In this document: positions 8,800 to 17,635 of the stretch, in pieces | Layout of the letters: every line of letters starts with the position of its first letter | How positions within the stretch are numbered: position 1 is the stretch's first letter | Assembly: GCA_018671175.1 (NCBI GenBank) | Contig: JABHIE010000008.1 | Location: 1-43,511 of the forward strand | Length of the DNA: 43,511 nucleotides | Source: Planctomycetota bacterium | GTDB taxonomy: Bacteria > Planctomycetota > UBA1135 | Direction of reading: 5' to 3' | The notes under the pieces: model-generated | Database searches by the model: none | What the model saw: only the letters and a program-made list of their open reading frames with translations | What the model was told of the DNA's origin: nothing | Translations under genes and position numbers: made by a program

Positions 8800-9363
8800 T
8801 TATTTCCGCGTAAGCAAAAGTGTTTTTTGATACTTTGCAATAAGGGCATCAATCTCGCGGGTAGCGCGCGCATTGTCGGAGTTGTCAGCCGATAGCTCGC
8901 TTAGCTCCCTCAAGCCGCCCTCTATCTTTTCGCGGGCGTCGTCTAGCTGAGAGCGGAAAGAAAGAAAATCGCCGTCGGGGGTGCGGCTCTGATAGGCGGC
9001 TTCCACCTGTTCTTTGCCCAGGCGACAACTTTGTCGGCCATGAATCCAACGATCATCACGCTGCCAATCAAACGAGCCCTGACTGCTGCTCGGCAATCGC
9101 AAGCCTTGCGTTTTTTCCGTTGAAGCCGGGCTAGGCTTTGCATAAACCGTTGTTTTAAGTTGGCCGTCAACAGGCGAGTCAAGCGCACTCGTCGATGAAC
9201 TCACGCCCACGATACCCGACGGCGCATCGCCTTGACTGGCCGCGCCAGAACCAAAATGAACAAATGCCCATGCCGCCGCGACGAGGCCTGCTGCGACCAG
9301 GCCAGCGACTGCGCCAGCGTCTAAAAAGGCAGGGATTGATGTGCGGGGCGTTGATGTGACCAT
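8800..9363 (-). CDS. Single-pass membrane protein of unknown function
   Basis: A 187-residue protein I do not recognise. One hydrophobic segment near the N-terminus (residues ~14-37, rich in Ala, Val and Gly) is followed by a Ser/Pro/Gln-rich linker and a charged helical C-terminal part (~115-185, with runs such as 'DDAREKIEGGLRELSEL') that could form a coiled coil. Orientation is probably N-in with the bulk outside the cytoplasm. It lies between rsmB (56-base gap) and the isomerase-like gene (6-base gap), so it is likely cotranscribed, but the neighbours give no hint of function. Confidence 0.7.
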   Translation of the reverse strand: MVTSTPRTSIPAFLDAGAVAGLVAAGLVAAAWAFVHFGSGAASQGDAPSGIVGVSSSTSALDSPVDGQLKTTVYAKPSPASTEKTQGLRLPSSSQGSFDWQRDDRWIHGRQSCRLGKEQVEAAYQSRTPDGDFLSFRSQLDDAREKIEGGLRELSELSADNSDNARATREIDALIAKYQKTLLLTRK

Positions 9364-9419
9364 TCTGCAATCATGCTACAGGATTCAGACTTTCTTGCTA
9401 ACTCTAAGCGACAATTGAA

Positions 9420-10784
9420 TTAACCCTGGGCCTCTAAAGGGCTCAACAAGGCCGCATAACCACCCGAACGAGGCGGATGCGTTTCGTCACCCTCAAATGG
9501 CTCGAAGTACTTTTCGACCTCAAGTGTCAACCCGGCTCGCTTAGCAATGCGCTGCGCCATCTCTTGATTTTCTTCTTTTTCAAGAGAGCAGGTGCACCAC
9601 AAGACGCGCGTGTTTTCGCCGATCAAAGGAAGCACAAGATTTTTACGAATCAAATTCATCACGGTCGTGGAGCGATGCAATTCTTTTTTATCAAAACGCC
9701 AACGCGCCTCAGGACGCTTATGCAACACACCCGTATTTGTGCAAGGCGCATCAACTACGATCAAATCCCATGGGCCTTCTGGCAAATCAGAGCCGTCTTC
9801 GGCAATGGTTTGACGCTGAATCTCATGACCTAGGCGATCACATTCTGGGCTCATTTTTTCGAGGCGGTCTGCTGAAACATCGCAGGCCAACACATCGGCT
9901 TTTCCGCCCGATAGCTCAAACGCCGCGAACGCCTTTCCGCCAGGCGCGGCGCACAAATCAAGAATGCGCTCGCCGGCAACGGGTCGAGCAAGCGCAATCG
10001 TTTGAAGCGAAGTCAAATCTTGCACCGCCCAATGCCCCTCTTCAAAACCAGGGAGGGCCTCAACGGCGCCTCGCATTTCTGGCAAATTTACAGACAACGG
10101 GTGTGGCCCGGCTTCCGCGCGAATCTCTAATTCTGTAAGCGACTTAATCAGCTCATCACGAGTTGTTTTAAGTGGATTTACACGCAGCCACAAACTTGGA
10201 AGGTGATTTAACGCGGTCATCCGAGAACGCATCGCGGGAGGGCCTTTTTCTTCCCACCAGCGACGAGCCAAACCAGCTGGATAACTGTATTGCTGAGACC
10301 AATGCCTTGCCGCCTCTTTGTGATGGCTATGAAAAATAGGACGATCGAAAAACCAGCTTTCTTTTTCTAAAATCAAACGGTGGCGATGCGGTTGTTTGTC
10401 TGCAATCGCCTCGCGCTTTACTCCGCGCTGCACACCGCGCAAAATTGCGTTCGCCACATTTTTGCCCGCACCAAGCCACTGTGATGCGGCTTCGATGGTT
10501 GCGCCAATCGCAGCATGGTCAGGGATGTTGTCGAGATAAAACAACTGCACCACCCCTAAACGCAAAGTCGCCATCATGACGGGGTCGGTTACGCGACGCT
10601 TAGCATACGCCGACCAAATCAAATCAAGTGTTAGTTGTCGTCGCAATGATTCTGAAACGAGCATACGCGCCAAACCTCGGTCTGGGCCCTGCAAACCCTC
10701 TTCGTCAGAAACAGCGACAAAACGGCGCGTGGGGACACCCCCCTCGGCCAACAAGCGTAAAGCGACATAACGAGGATCAGCCAA
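9420..10784 (-). CDS. rsmB: 16S rRNA (cytosine-967-C5)-methyltransferase RsmB
   Basis: A 454-residue protein with the RsmB layout. The N-terminal ~130 residues form a NusB-like helical RNA-binding domain ('LDLIWSAYAKRR', 'LRLGVVQLFYLDNIPDHAAIGATIEAA'). The C-terminal half is a Rossmann methyltransferase: SAM motif 'ILDLCAAPGGKAF', motif IV 'VDAPCTNTGVLHKRPEARW' with a catalytic-type Cys after Pro, and motif VI 'LWCTCSLEKEENQ' with the second catalytic Cys. It would methylate C967 of 16S rRNA from SAM in the cytoplasm. The start is TTG (10782-10784), with the first codons matching the usual RsmB N-terminus; it overlaps the end of fmt by 8 bases, a classic fmt-rsmB arrangement. Confidence 0.95.
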   Translation of the reverse strand: MADPRYVALRLLAEGGVPTRRFVAVSDEEGLQGPDRGLARMLVSESLRRQLTLDLIWSAYAKRRVTDPVMMATLRLGVVQLFYLDNIPDHAAIGATIEAASQWLGAGKNVANAILRGVQRGVKREAIADKQPHRHRLILEKESWFFDRPIFHSHHKEAARHWSQQYSYPAGLARRWWEEKGPPAMRSRMTALNHLPSLWLRVNPLKTTRDELIKSLTELEIRAEAGPHPLSVNLPEMRGAVEALPGFEEGHWAVQDLTSLQTIALARPVAGERILDLCAAPGGKAFAAFELSGGKADVLACDVSADRLEKMSPECDRLGHEIQRQTIAEDGSDLPEGPWDLIVVDAPCTNTGVLHKRPEARWRFDKKELHRSTTVMNLIRKNLVLPLIGENTRVLWCTCSLEKEENQEMAQRIAKRAGLTLEVEKYFEPFEGDETHPPRSGGYAALLSPLEAQG

Positions 10785-11745
10785 GTTTTGCTCCGGGTGG
10801 GAAAGAAACGCCCCTCAAGAAATCATCGGCAGGCAAAGGGGCTTTGCCTTGACGCTGTAGTTTTGTAATGCGGTACGAACCCTGCCCACAAGCAACAAGG
10901 ATGCCCCCATCAATTGAAAGTATCTCGCCTGGCTCACCAGCAATTGGAGCGACAGCAATTGGAGCTTCAGCATCGCCGGTGGTCGGCGTAATCGCGGCAG
11001 GCTCACCTATGAGAATTTTTAAACCCTCGCCGTTGGGCAAAGTGGTCTGCCCGCAAGGCCACGATGCGTAAGCTCGCACCAGCGCGTCAATTTCATAGGC
11101 CGGCAACGACCAATCAATGATGCCGTCTTGCTTTTTAACCTTCCGACAAAAAGTAACAGCTGATTCTGTTTGAGGCTTACCGCAAAACGAGACACCCTCA
11201 GCAAAGAAACTCTGCAGCAATTCAGCAGACAACACACTGAGTCGAGCAAACAACTCGGGGCCGGTCTCGCGAGCACCGATGGCGCAACGCCGCTCAACTA
11301 AAACATCGCCGGCATCAAGCGCGGCAACCATCTGCTGGATGCAAACGCCAGTCTCAGCATCGCCAGCCATAATCGCAGCCTGAACCGGGCTTGCCCCGCG
11401 CCAGCGCGGCAAAAGCGAGCCGTGCACATTGACGCAACCCAATCGTGGAGCGTCAAGCAAACTCTGGGGCATGATTTGCCCATAGGAAACCACAATACCT
11501 AAATCGGCCTCTAGGCTGGAGAATTCATCTACAAAAGAAGCGCTGCGAACCGAATCTGGCTGCAAAACGCACACGCCACTAGCCTGAGCTAACTCAACGA
11601 GCGGGTTCACAACCTCTTTACGGCCACGCCCCGCACGGCGCAATGGCGCAGTAATCAGGGCTACAACTTCTACACCCGCCAGCTCAAGAAGAGCGGCGAA
11701 GGACGCCTCGGCAAAAGGCGGCGACCCAAAAAAGGCAACGCGCAG
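10777..11745 (-). CDS. fmt: Methionyl-tRNA formyltransferase with apparent CTG start
   Basis: It formylates the initiator Met-tRNA using 10-formyl-THF. The formyl-transfer block 'VNVHGSLLPRWRGASPVQAAI' and 'DAGDVL' are clear, and the N-terminal 'VAFFGSPPFAEASFAALLEL' matches the family start. In this frame a TGA lies about eight codons above, and between it and the conserved N-terminus no ATG, GTG or TTG exists; the codon at the position of the usual initiator Met is CTG (11743-11745). This gives 322 residues, a normal length. The first ATG in frame (11643) would delete about 34 conserved residues. The C-terminal domain contains a short Ala/Pro-rich insertion ('TTGDAEAPIAVAPIAG') made from a duplicated GCAATTGGAGC element. 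It starts 8 bases after the trxA stop and overlaps rsmB. Confidence 0.9.
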   Translation of the reverse strand: MRVAFFGSPPFAEASFAALLELAGVEVVALITAPLRRAGRGRKEVVNPLVELAQASGVCVLQPDSVRSASFVDEFSSLEADLGIVVSYGQIMPQSLLDAPRLGCVNVHGSLLPRWRGASPVQAAIMAGDAETGVCIQQMVAALDAGDVLVERRCAIGARETGPELFARLSVLSAELLQSFFAEGVSFCGKPQTESAVTFCRKVKKQDGIIDWSLPAYEIDALVRAYASWPCGQTTLPNGEGLKILIGEPAAITPTTGDAEAPIAVAPIAGEPGEILSIDGGILVACGQGSYRITKLQRQGKAPLPADDFLRGVSFPPGAKLG

Positions 11746-11753
11746 ATTGGGGC

Positions 11754-12077
11754 CTAAAGGTGTGGCTCAACAAACTTTTTGAGCTTCTCGCCGTCCATCA
11801 TGCCCATGTGGCGGCCGACCTCGGCACCACCCTTAAACACGATGAAGCAAGGAATCGCCATCACGCCCAACTCGGAGCCTTTTGATGGGTTTTCTTCGGT
11901 GTTCATTTTGACGACCTTGAGCTTTTCGCCCATCTCGGCGGCAAGCTGATCGACCGCAGGAGTCATCGCGCGACAAGGGCCGCACCAAGGCGCCCAAAAA
12001 TCAACAAGAACTGGAACTTGGGATTCAACGACTTCACTTTGGAAGCTGTCGTCGGTTACATCGAGGGCATTTGACAT
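11754..12077 (-). CDS. trxA: Thioredoxin
   Basis: A 107-residue classical thioredoxin. The active site WCGPC appears in 'DFWAPWCGPCRAMTPAVDQLA', and the cis-proline loop is 'VMAIPCFIVFKGG', with Cys after the Pro in place of the more common Thr. No signal peptide, so it is cytoplasmic and would be reduced by a thioredoxin reductase not present in this window. It is embedded in a housekeeping run between scpA (54-base gap) and fmt (8-base gap). Confidence 0.96.
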   Translation of the reverse strand: MSNALDVTDDSFQSEVVESQVPVLVDFWAPWCGPCRAMTPAVDQLAAEMGEKLKVVKMNTEENPSKGSELGVMAIPCFIVFKGGAEVGRHMGMMDGEKLKKFVEPHL

Positions 12078-12131
12078 GATTTTTATCTATTTAACGGCGG
12101 TGGCGTGATTCAGACCTATAAGTTAATACAA

Positions 12132-13079
12132 CTAAGCCTCGCCCTCAAGCAAATCACCGATTTCTGGCTCTAGATCGCCCGGGTTTTCATCAAAACCTTC
12201 GTCAATCTCTTCAAGGACGACATCTCGGCCAGCCACGCGACGGATGACGACATCATCAAAGGCTGAATCTTGTTTTAAATCAACCGCCTGTTGTTTCGCT
12301 AACTCAAGCAGCGCAACCAAATAGTAGGCTGCGTCACCACGAGATTGGGCTTCAGATTTGCTCAGCAACTCGCTCAAGCTGGTGGCCTCTTGCTCTTGGA
12401 GCTGCTCCCATAATTCTTCGACATAAGCGCGCAGGGGGCGACCTGATGGGCGCACATGATGCGGCCGCATAAAGCCCGTCTCAGACTCTAGGCGTGAAAA
12501 GACTTTGAGTAAATCCCAGATGGAAACCTCGCCGATGTCCCATTCTTCGTCTTCTTCGTCGTCGTCTTGAATGTACTTTCCAAGCCAGCGACCACCTGCA
12601 GGTAACAATTTTTTGCGCTCGTCCCAACGCTCGGCGAGCGCATCTGCTGCCTGACGCAAAGACTTGTAGGCCAACAACTGCTGCACCAACTCTTCGCCGG
12701 GGTCAAACGGGTCTTCATCGCCCTCTAATTCATCGGTCGGCAATAGCGAACGCGATTTAATTGCAAGCAATGTCGCGGCAACCACCAAATAATCAGCCGC
12801 CTCGTCAACATCAATCGACGCCAAAGAGCGAATATGCTGGCAATAAGCATCGCAAACTTGCGTGAGCGAAACCAAGTGAATCTCAAGCTCTTTGTCGCGC
12901 ACCAACTGCAATAGCAGGTCAAGCGGGCCCTGAAAAACACGGTCAAGCCGCACCGAAAAGGACGAAATCGAGTCGTGCGGCTCGGCGGCGGCAGACTCAG
13001 ATTGCGCGGCATCACCCAACAACAAGCCCGGGATTGGGCGTGATGGTGGCAAAGAATCTGGCTCGGTGGGCTCAATCAT
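12132..13079 (-). CDS. scpA: Segregation and condensation protein A
   Basis: A 315-residue ScpA kleisin. The hallmark 'VFQGPLDLLLQLVRDKELEIHLVSLTQV' region (residues ~47-75) and 'DEAADYLVVAATLLAIKSRSLLP' identify the N-terminal SMC-binding part; the C-terminal winged-helix part ('FDDVVIRRVA' onward) is less conserved and ends in an acidic tail. A long acidic insert (near 'DDDEEDEEW') is present in the middle. ScpA bridges SMC heads in the bacterial condensin together with ScpB; scpB and smc are not in the window. It overlaps the preceding site-2 protease gene by 4 bases (ATGA), indicating translational coupling. Confidence 0.95.
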   Translation of the reverse strand: MIEPTEPDSLPPSRPIPGLLLGDAAQSESAAAEPHDSISSFSVRLDRVFQGPLDLLLQLVRDKELEIHLVSLTQVCDAYCQHIRSLASIDVDEAADYLVVAATLLAIKSRSLLPTDELEGDEDPFDPGEELVQQLLAYKSLRQAADALAERWDERKKLLPAGGRWLGKYIQDDDEEDEEWDIGEVSIWDLLKVFSRLESETGFMRPHHVRPSGRPLRAYVEELWEQLQEQEATSLSELLSKSEAQSRGDAAYYLVALLELAKQQAVDLKQDSAFDDVVIRRVAGRDVVLEEIDEGFDENPGDLEPEIGDLLEGEA

Positions 13080-13723
13080 GACAACATGGCAAGCTGCTCA
13101 ATGAAGCCAACCACTTCCATGATGACGCTGCGCATCGCGACGCCAAAACCATCAACATAAAAAACGAGCGCGAGTATGAGAAAGAGCCCAAACCGCTCTA
13201 ATTGCACATAGGAACGCAAGGCCTCGCCACGCAAAAAGTACATGACAATCCGTGAGCCGTCGAGTGGTGGCAGCGGGATGAGGTTGAAAATCGCAAGCAG
13301 CACATTGATAAAAATGCCCATCACCAATACTTGGACACCCCTTGATTCAGGGTCTGGCCAGACTTCGGTGTGCAGCAAAATCGAGAGCAGGCCCGCCCAA
13401 AGCATGGCCTGGATCAAATTACTCAGCGGCCCGGCAATCGCGACTAACGCAAAATCGCGCTTGGGGTTTTTGAAATAGCGCATATCAACGGGCACAGGGC
13501 GTGCGCCGCCAAAGATAAAAGGTGAGCCCATCGCCAACAATAATGCGGGTAGGCCAATGGTCATGATCGGGTCAATATGTGGGACGGGGTTCAGCGTGAC
13601 CCGGCCACGCAATCGCGCAGTGGGGTCGCCCAAGCGATCGGCAACCCAAGCGTGGGCGGCCTCGTGTGTCGTGATGGCTAAAATTGCAATCATCACACTA
13701 CCTATAAGGGTGAAGGTATCCAT
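13076..13723 (-). CDS. Site-2 protease-family (M50) membrane metalloprotease
   Basis: A 215-residue integral membrane protein of the short M50B family. The zinc motif HEAAH lies in the first membrane helix ('AITTHEAAHAWVADRLGDPTA'), and the second metal-ligand motif is 'NLIPLPPLDGSRI', giving the third Asp ligand. 'RLRGRVTLNPVPHIDP' is typical of the family. Members cleave substrates within the membrane; the substrate here is unknown. The ATG at 13723 is preferred over ATGs at 13753 and 13735 because it places HExxH about 20 residues from the N-terminus, as in relatives. It shares a short divergent upstream region with kdsD. Confidence 0.9.
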   Translation of the reverse strand: MDTFTLIGSVMIAILAITTHEAAHAWVADRLGDPTARLRGRVTLNPVPHIDPIMTIGLPALLLAMGSPFIFGGARPVPVDMRYFKNPKRDFALVAIAGPLSNLIQAMLWAGLLSILLHTEVWPDPESRGVQVLVMGIFINVLLAIFNLIPLPPLDGSRIVMYFLRGEALRSYVQLERFGLFLILALVFYVDGFGVAMRSVIMEVVGFIEQLAMLS

Positions 13724-13812
13724 TCGTCCGTCCATTCTCGCAAGGCCGGGCATTGTCTACAATAGCCACCCACAGGCGCGCCCCTTCCCGCGCGCAAAAA
13801 CCTCTTCTCAAC

Positions 13813-14793
13813 ATGAGTTTCGACCCGGAACGCGCCCTTTCTCGTGGGCTTGAAGTCCTCCGCCTTGAGGCCACTGCGCTGAGCGACCTCCGCGACTCGC
13901 TTGGCGACGCCTTTATCGACGCTTGCGAGCGCATCATGCAATGCCAGGGGCGAGTTGTCGTCAGCGGCATGGGCAAGGCCGGCATCATCGGCCAAAAAAT
14001 CAGCGCCACCCTCGCCAGCACCGGGACGCCATCCCTCTTTCTGCACCCTGCCGAAGCGCTGCACGGTGATTTAGGGCGATTGCGGCCCGAAGATTTGCTA
14101 CTCGCCTTATCTCACTCGGGCTCAACCCGCGAATTGGTGCAAATGGTTCCAGCGGCGCAGTCGCTTGGTGTAGGCGTTTTGGTGATTTGCGGGCAACCCG
14201 AATCGCCGCTCGCACAACACGCTGATTTAGTTTTGGCGTTGGGCGATACCCCCGAAGCCTGCCCCTTGGGTTTGGCGCCGACGGTTTCGACCACGCGCAT
14301 GCTGGCGATGGGCGACGCGCTCGCGATGGCTGTCCTTGAGGGGCGCGATTTTACGCGTGAAGAGTTTGCTGCATTTCATCCCGCCGGCTCGCTTGGCAAA
14401 TCGCTAATGCGCATTGGCGAAATGATGCGCACGGGCGACGAGCTTCCGCTGCTGCCATCGACGGCAACAGTCGCCGATGCACTCGCGGTCATGACCGAAA
14501 CCATTGGTCGCCCAGGCGCGGCAATTGTTCACGACGATGACACCCAACTACTTGGTATTTTTACCGATGGTGATTTACGCCGGCTCGCGCAAGCGGGGCA
14601 ATTGGTTTTAAGCGAGCCCATTTCAAAACACATGGCCGCCAAGCCACGCTTTTTACGCGAATCACAACTCGTCGGCGAGGCGCTTCATCTTTTCAAAGAA
14701 ACCCATGTTGACCAAATGCCCGTTTTGGCGAGCGACGGCGACCGCGTTGTGGGGCTGGTCGATATTCAAGATTTGCTTGAGGTCAATATTTAA
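13813..14793 (+). CDS. kdsD: D-arabinose 5-phosphate isomerase
   Basis: A 326-residue KpsF/GutQ-type protein: an N-terminal SIS sugar-isomerase domain ('VVVSGMGKAGIIGQKISATLASTGTPSLFLHPAEALHGDLG', shortened by family motifs) and two C-terminal CBS domains. It interconverts ribulose 5-phosphate and arabinose 5-phosphate, the first step to KDO for LPS. The adjacent kdsC supports this over other sugar isomerases. The start at ATG 13813 ('MSFDPERAL') is chosen; an upstream TTG at 13753 opens the frame but would add a non-conserved Arg/Pro-rich leader. First gene of the LPS operon; its TAA overlaps the kdsC ATG by one base. Confidence 0.95.
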   Translation: MSFDPERALSRGLEVLRLEATALSDLRDSLGDAFIDACERIMQCQGRVVVSGMGKAGIIGQKISATLASTGTPSLFLHPAEALHGDLGRLRPEDLLLALSHSGSTRELVQMVPAAQSLGVGVLVICGQPESPLAQHADLVLALGDTPEACPLGLAPTVSTTRMLAMGDALAMAVLEGRDFTREEFAAFHPAGSLGKSLMRIGEMMRTGDELPLLPSTATVADALAVMTETIGRPGAAIVHDDDTQLLGIFTDGDLRRLAQAGQLVLSEPISKHMAAKPRFLRESQLVGEALHLFKETHVDQMPVLASDGDRVVGLVDIQDLLEVNI

Positions 14794-15314
14794 TGACGCA
14801 CCCACGATTCCCAAAAGATTTACTGCAACGCGCGGCCGACATTCGCCTTTTTGTGACTGATGTCGATGGCTGCTGGACAAACGGCCGCATTACCGTGCAC
14901 GCCGATGGCTCCGAAAGCGCGCACTTCGATGTCAAAGATGGCTACGGCATGATGGCTATCCAAAAAGCGGGTATTGAAATCGCCGTGATTTCTGGCCGCG
15001 ACAACCCAGCCGTCGTGGCTCGCGCTGAGCGACTTGGCATCCAAACGCGATATATGGGGCAAATGGAAAAAGCGCCGCTAATTGCTGATTTACTAGCAAA
15101 ACGGGGGCTTGAGCCTCATCAGGTAGCCGCGATTGGCGACGACCTGCCAGACTTAGACTTGTTTGCGCGGGCTGGTTTTTCTTTTGCACCTCACGACGCG
15201 ATTCCTGAATTGCGTGACGCGGCTGATTGGGTAACGGCAACAAACGGCGGGCATGGCGCCATCCGCGAGTGCTGTGATTTTTTGCTCTTAGCTCAGGCTG
15301 AGGGCCGCTCGTGA
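14793..15314 (+). CDS. kdsC: 3-deoxy-D-manno-octulosonate 8-phosphate phosphatase
   Basis: A 173-residue HAD-superfamily C0 phosphatase of normal KdsC length. The nucleophile motif is 'FVTDVDGCWTNG' (DxDG), motif II lies in 'AVISGRD', the Lys motif in 'MGQMEKAPLIADLL', and motif IV is 'AIGDDLPDLDLF'. It dephosphorylates KDO-8-P to KDO in the cytoplasm. Tightly linked to kdsD upstream (one-base overlap) and to the LptC/A-like gene downstream (4-base overlap GTGA). KDO-8-P synthase (kdsA) and CMP-KDO synthetase (kdsB) are not in this window. Confidence 0.95.
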   Translation: MTHPRFPKDLLQRAADIRLFVTDVDGCWTNGRITVHADGSESAHFDVKDGYGMMAIQKAGIEIAVISGRDNPAVVARAERLGIQTRYMGQMEKAPLIADLLAKRGLEPHQVAAIGDDLPDLDLFARAGFSFAPHDAIPELRDAADWVTATNGGHGAIRECCDFLLLAQAEGRS

Positions 15315-17635
15315 AAGCACGGGCTTGGGGCACAGCCCTTTTTATCTTTTTGGCGATATGGATTGTCGCTGATGTGTTGCAGCATTTGCCCAAAAACGCC
15401 CCTCTCGTCGACCGCGGGCCTGAAGGCTTCCCCCAGCAAGTCGAGGGCATCGGTAAGGTTGAGTTTGCTTTTCAAGGTGAGATTCATTTGGTCGCAGAAA
15501 CGCATCAAGTTTCCGACTCGGCCTTGACGCACACGGAAGCCACCACCCTGCGTGTCCCTTGGCTATCAGTAAAAGGCTGGAACCCCCTTCCAAAAAACGA
15601 AAGTATGTTTTTGTCGCGGCTTGCGGTGCGTTCTCTTGAGTCGGCGGCAAAAAAGGGCGTGCGCTATCAGCTCGATGGCCCCTCTGGGCTTTTGCCTTTG
15701 CTGCCAAATCGCTCGACGCCAGAGCTTGATACATCGCGACCTTGGTTACTTGAAAAACCCGTCATCCAACTCCCTGATTTTCTTAATGGCGCAGGGCTGA
15801 CTTTGACACTTGAAGATGCCAAGCTTCATCCCGAAACAGGTGCGATGCAAAGCGATGGCCCATTCGTTGTTGAGGGCGGCGGGCTTCATGTTGTCGGCAG
15901 GGGGCTTGAGTTGCTGGCTGACGAAAAGGCTTTGGTGCTCGGAGTCAGCGGCGACTTGATTACATGGTCGATGCAAACTCAAGATAGCGATGCCATCCGC
16001 GCGAAAAGTGTGTTTGGCCAACTCGTTCCCCAAGAGGGCATTCAACAACTGTTACTACAAGATAATGTCGAGATTGTTTTTCCGCCCGCCACGCTTAACC
16101 GAGATTCGGGTGACACCACTTTGATGAGCAAAACGCTCACTCTTGACCTTGTTGCACAAAACGACTCCTGGGCTCCTGCTGGCGGTCGCGCAATAGGTCC
16201 CTCAACTTGGCTCGGGCCTGACGGTATCGCCAAAGGTGGAGACACCAACCTTTTTTGGGATGCCGGTCAATTTAGCGGCATCGCACTTGCTGGGCCGACC
16301 CGGCTAGAACCAGCCGAGCCAGCGGGCTCTTGGGCCACATCGCAAAGCGCTGCCGTTCTATCCAAAGACCACACCTTTACTTTGTCTGATAATGTTCAAG
16401 GCGGCGACGCGCAACATACTTTTCGCGCAGACTCGATGTCCTTTCATGATGGTGGTCGAGTCGCAAAGGGCGCGGTGCATATCCAAGGCCCCGACGGCGA
16501 AATGTTTTCCGACTCGGCGCATACCCAACAAAATGGTGGATGGGTTTTCGACGGCAATGTGCGCGGCGATCGGCAATTTGAAGGCGAAAGATGGCAACTG
16601 TTTACCCCGCATGCCGTCCATGGCAAGAGTGGCCTTTCCGACGCGGGGCCGAGTTTTGAGCTCGTGCACGGCGCAGACCAACTTTCAGGTGAGTGGCTCA
16701 AGACGCGACATGTCGGCGATGAGCTTGCGATTACCGCGCTCGGCGATCTGGTTTTGACTCGTGATGGGCTCGTGGCGCAAGGAGACCGCCTTGATCAAAA
16801 AAATCTAAAGACCATTCTTTCCGGCGACCCTGCGCGAGCAAGTTTCCCCATTCAAGACCTTTCTGGCACGGCGCGCGCAAGCCGCATGGTGCGTGAGGAT
16901 GACATCCTTTTCTTGCATGGCAAACCGCGGCTCGATTTACCAGCTCAATCGCTCGGGCTCGAAGGCAGCCGCGTTTTTATCGATTCGGCGCGGGCAAATC
17001 GCAGCCCACTCACTGGCGCTTGGTCCATGACGGGCGGCGTTGTTTTTTCTGGCGCGGTTTCAGGTAAAGCCGCCAGCCTTCATTGGGTGCCAGGCGGAGA
17101 AATGATTCTCAAATCCGACTTTAACCAGATTGCACGACTTGCCGGCACTCGCACGGGCCAAGGTGATTTTGATATTCAAGCGGAGGTCATCCGTATTGAT
17201 GAGGTCGGTGTTGGCGAATTATTGCGCCAATGTGTTGCTTCCTTTCAGGCTCCTGACGGTACGCCCGGAAAGGTGACGGGCCATCGCGTTGTGTTTCATG
17301 AATCGGGTGGTCGCGCCGAAGGTAAAGTCGCCGTAAATTGGGCGTCTTGGGCCGGTCAAGCAGCAAGCGCAAACTGGGGCTTTACAAAAGAAGGTTGGCA
17401 ACTTGAGCTTATTGACAACGCGAGCCTAAACGGCGCAGAAGGTTCCGCAACTGGGCATCGTATTTTTTATCGGCACGAGCAACAATCTCTTCGCGCGGAG
17501 GGTTCTTCCGGAAGCCTCGCGGAAATAAATGTTACAGGTGGCCGCAGCGCGATTGGCGATTGGCTTGAATATTCCATTGGCTCTCGTCTCTTTTCTTCTG
17601 GGCACGCAACTTTCCAAACGCCGGTGGTTAACTGA
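15311..17635 (+). CDS. Very large LptC/LptA-like LPS export protein
   Basis: A 774-residue protein with a GTG start that overlaps kdsC. One N-terminal membrane helix (residues ~6-25, 'WGTALFIFLAIWIVADVL') is followed by a long, low-complexity-free, beta-rich extracytoplasmic region. Its position between kdsC and lptD is where lptC/lptA normally sit. Repeating strand patterns such as 'LLQDNVEIVF', 'FRADSMSFHDGGRVAKGAVHI' and 'VFDGNVRG' resemble OstA/LptA-type beta-jellyroll units, so it may combine the LptC anchor with several LptA-like bridge units in one chain. This assignment rests mostly on context and the beta-repeat look; LptC in enterics is about 190 residues and LptA about 185. No separate lptA or lptB is present nearby. 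Confidence 0.6.
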   Translation: MKARAWGTALFIFLAIWIVADVLQHLPKNAPLVDRGPEGFPQQVEGIGKVEFAFQGEIHLVAETHQVSDSALTHTEATTLRVPWLSVKGWNPLPKNESMFLSRLAVRSLESAAKKGVRYQLDGPSGLLPLLPNRSTPELDTSRPWLLEKPVIQLPDFLNGAGLTLTLEDAKLHPETGAMQSDGPFVVEGGGLHVVGRGLELLADEKALVLGVSGDLITWSMQTQDSDAIRAKSVFGQLVPQEGIQQLLLQDNVEIVFPPATLNRDSGDTTLMSKTLTLDLVAQNDSWAPAGGRAIGPSTWLGPDGIAKGGDTNLFWDAGQFSGIALAGPTRLEPAEPAGSWATSQSAAVLSKDHTFTLSDNVQGGDAQHTFRADSMSFHDGGRVAKGAVHIQGPDGEMFSDSAHTQQNGGWVFDGNVRGDRQFEGERWQLFTPHAVHGKSGLSDAGPSFELVHGADQLSGEWLKTRHVGDELAITALGDLVLTRDGLVAQGDRLDQKNLKTILSGDPARASFPIQDLSGTARASRMVREDDILFLHGKPRLDLPAQSLGLEGSRVFIDSARANRSPLTGAWSMTGGVVFSGAVSGKAASLHWVPGGEMILKSDFNQIARLAGTRTGQGDFDIQAEVIRIDEVGVGELLRQCVASFQAPDGTPGKVTGHRVVFHESGGRAEGKVAVNWASWAGQAASANWGFTKEGWQLELIDNASLNGAEGSATGHRIFYRHEQQSLRAEGSSGSLAEINVTGGRSAIGDWLEYSIGSRLFSSGHATFQTPVVN

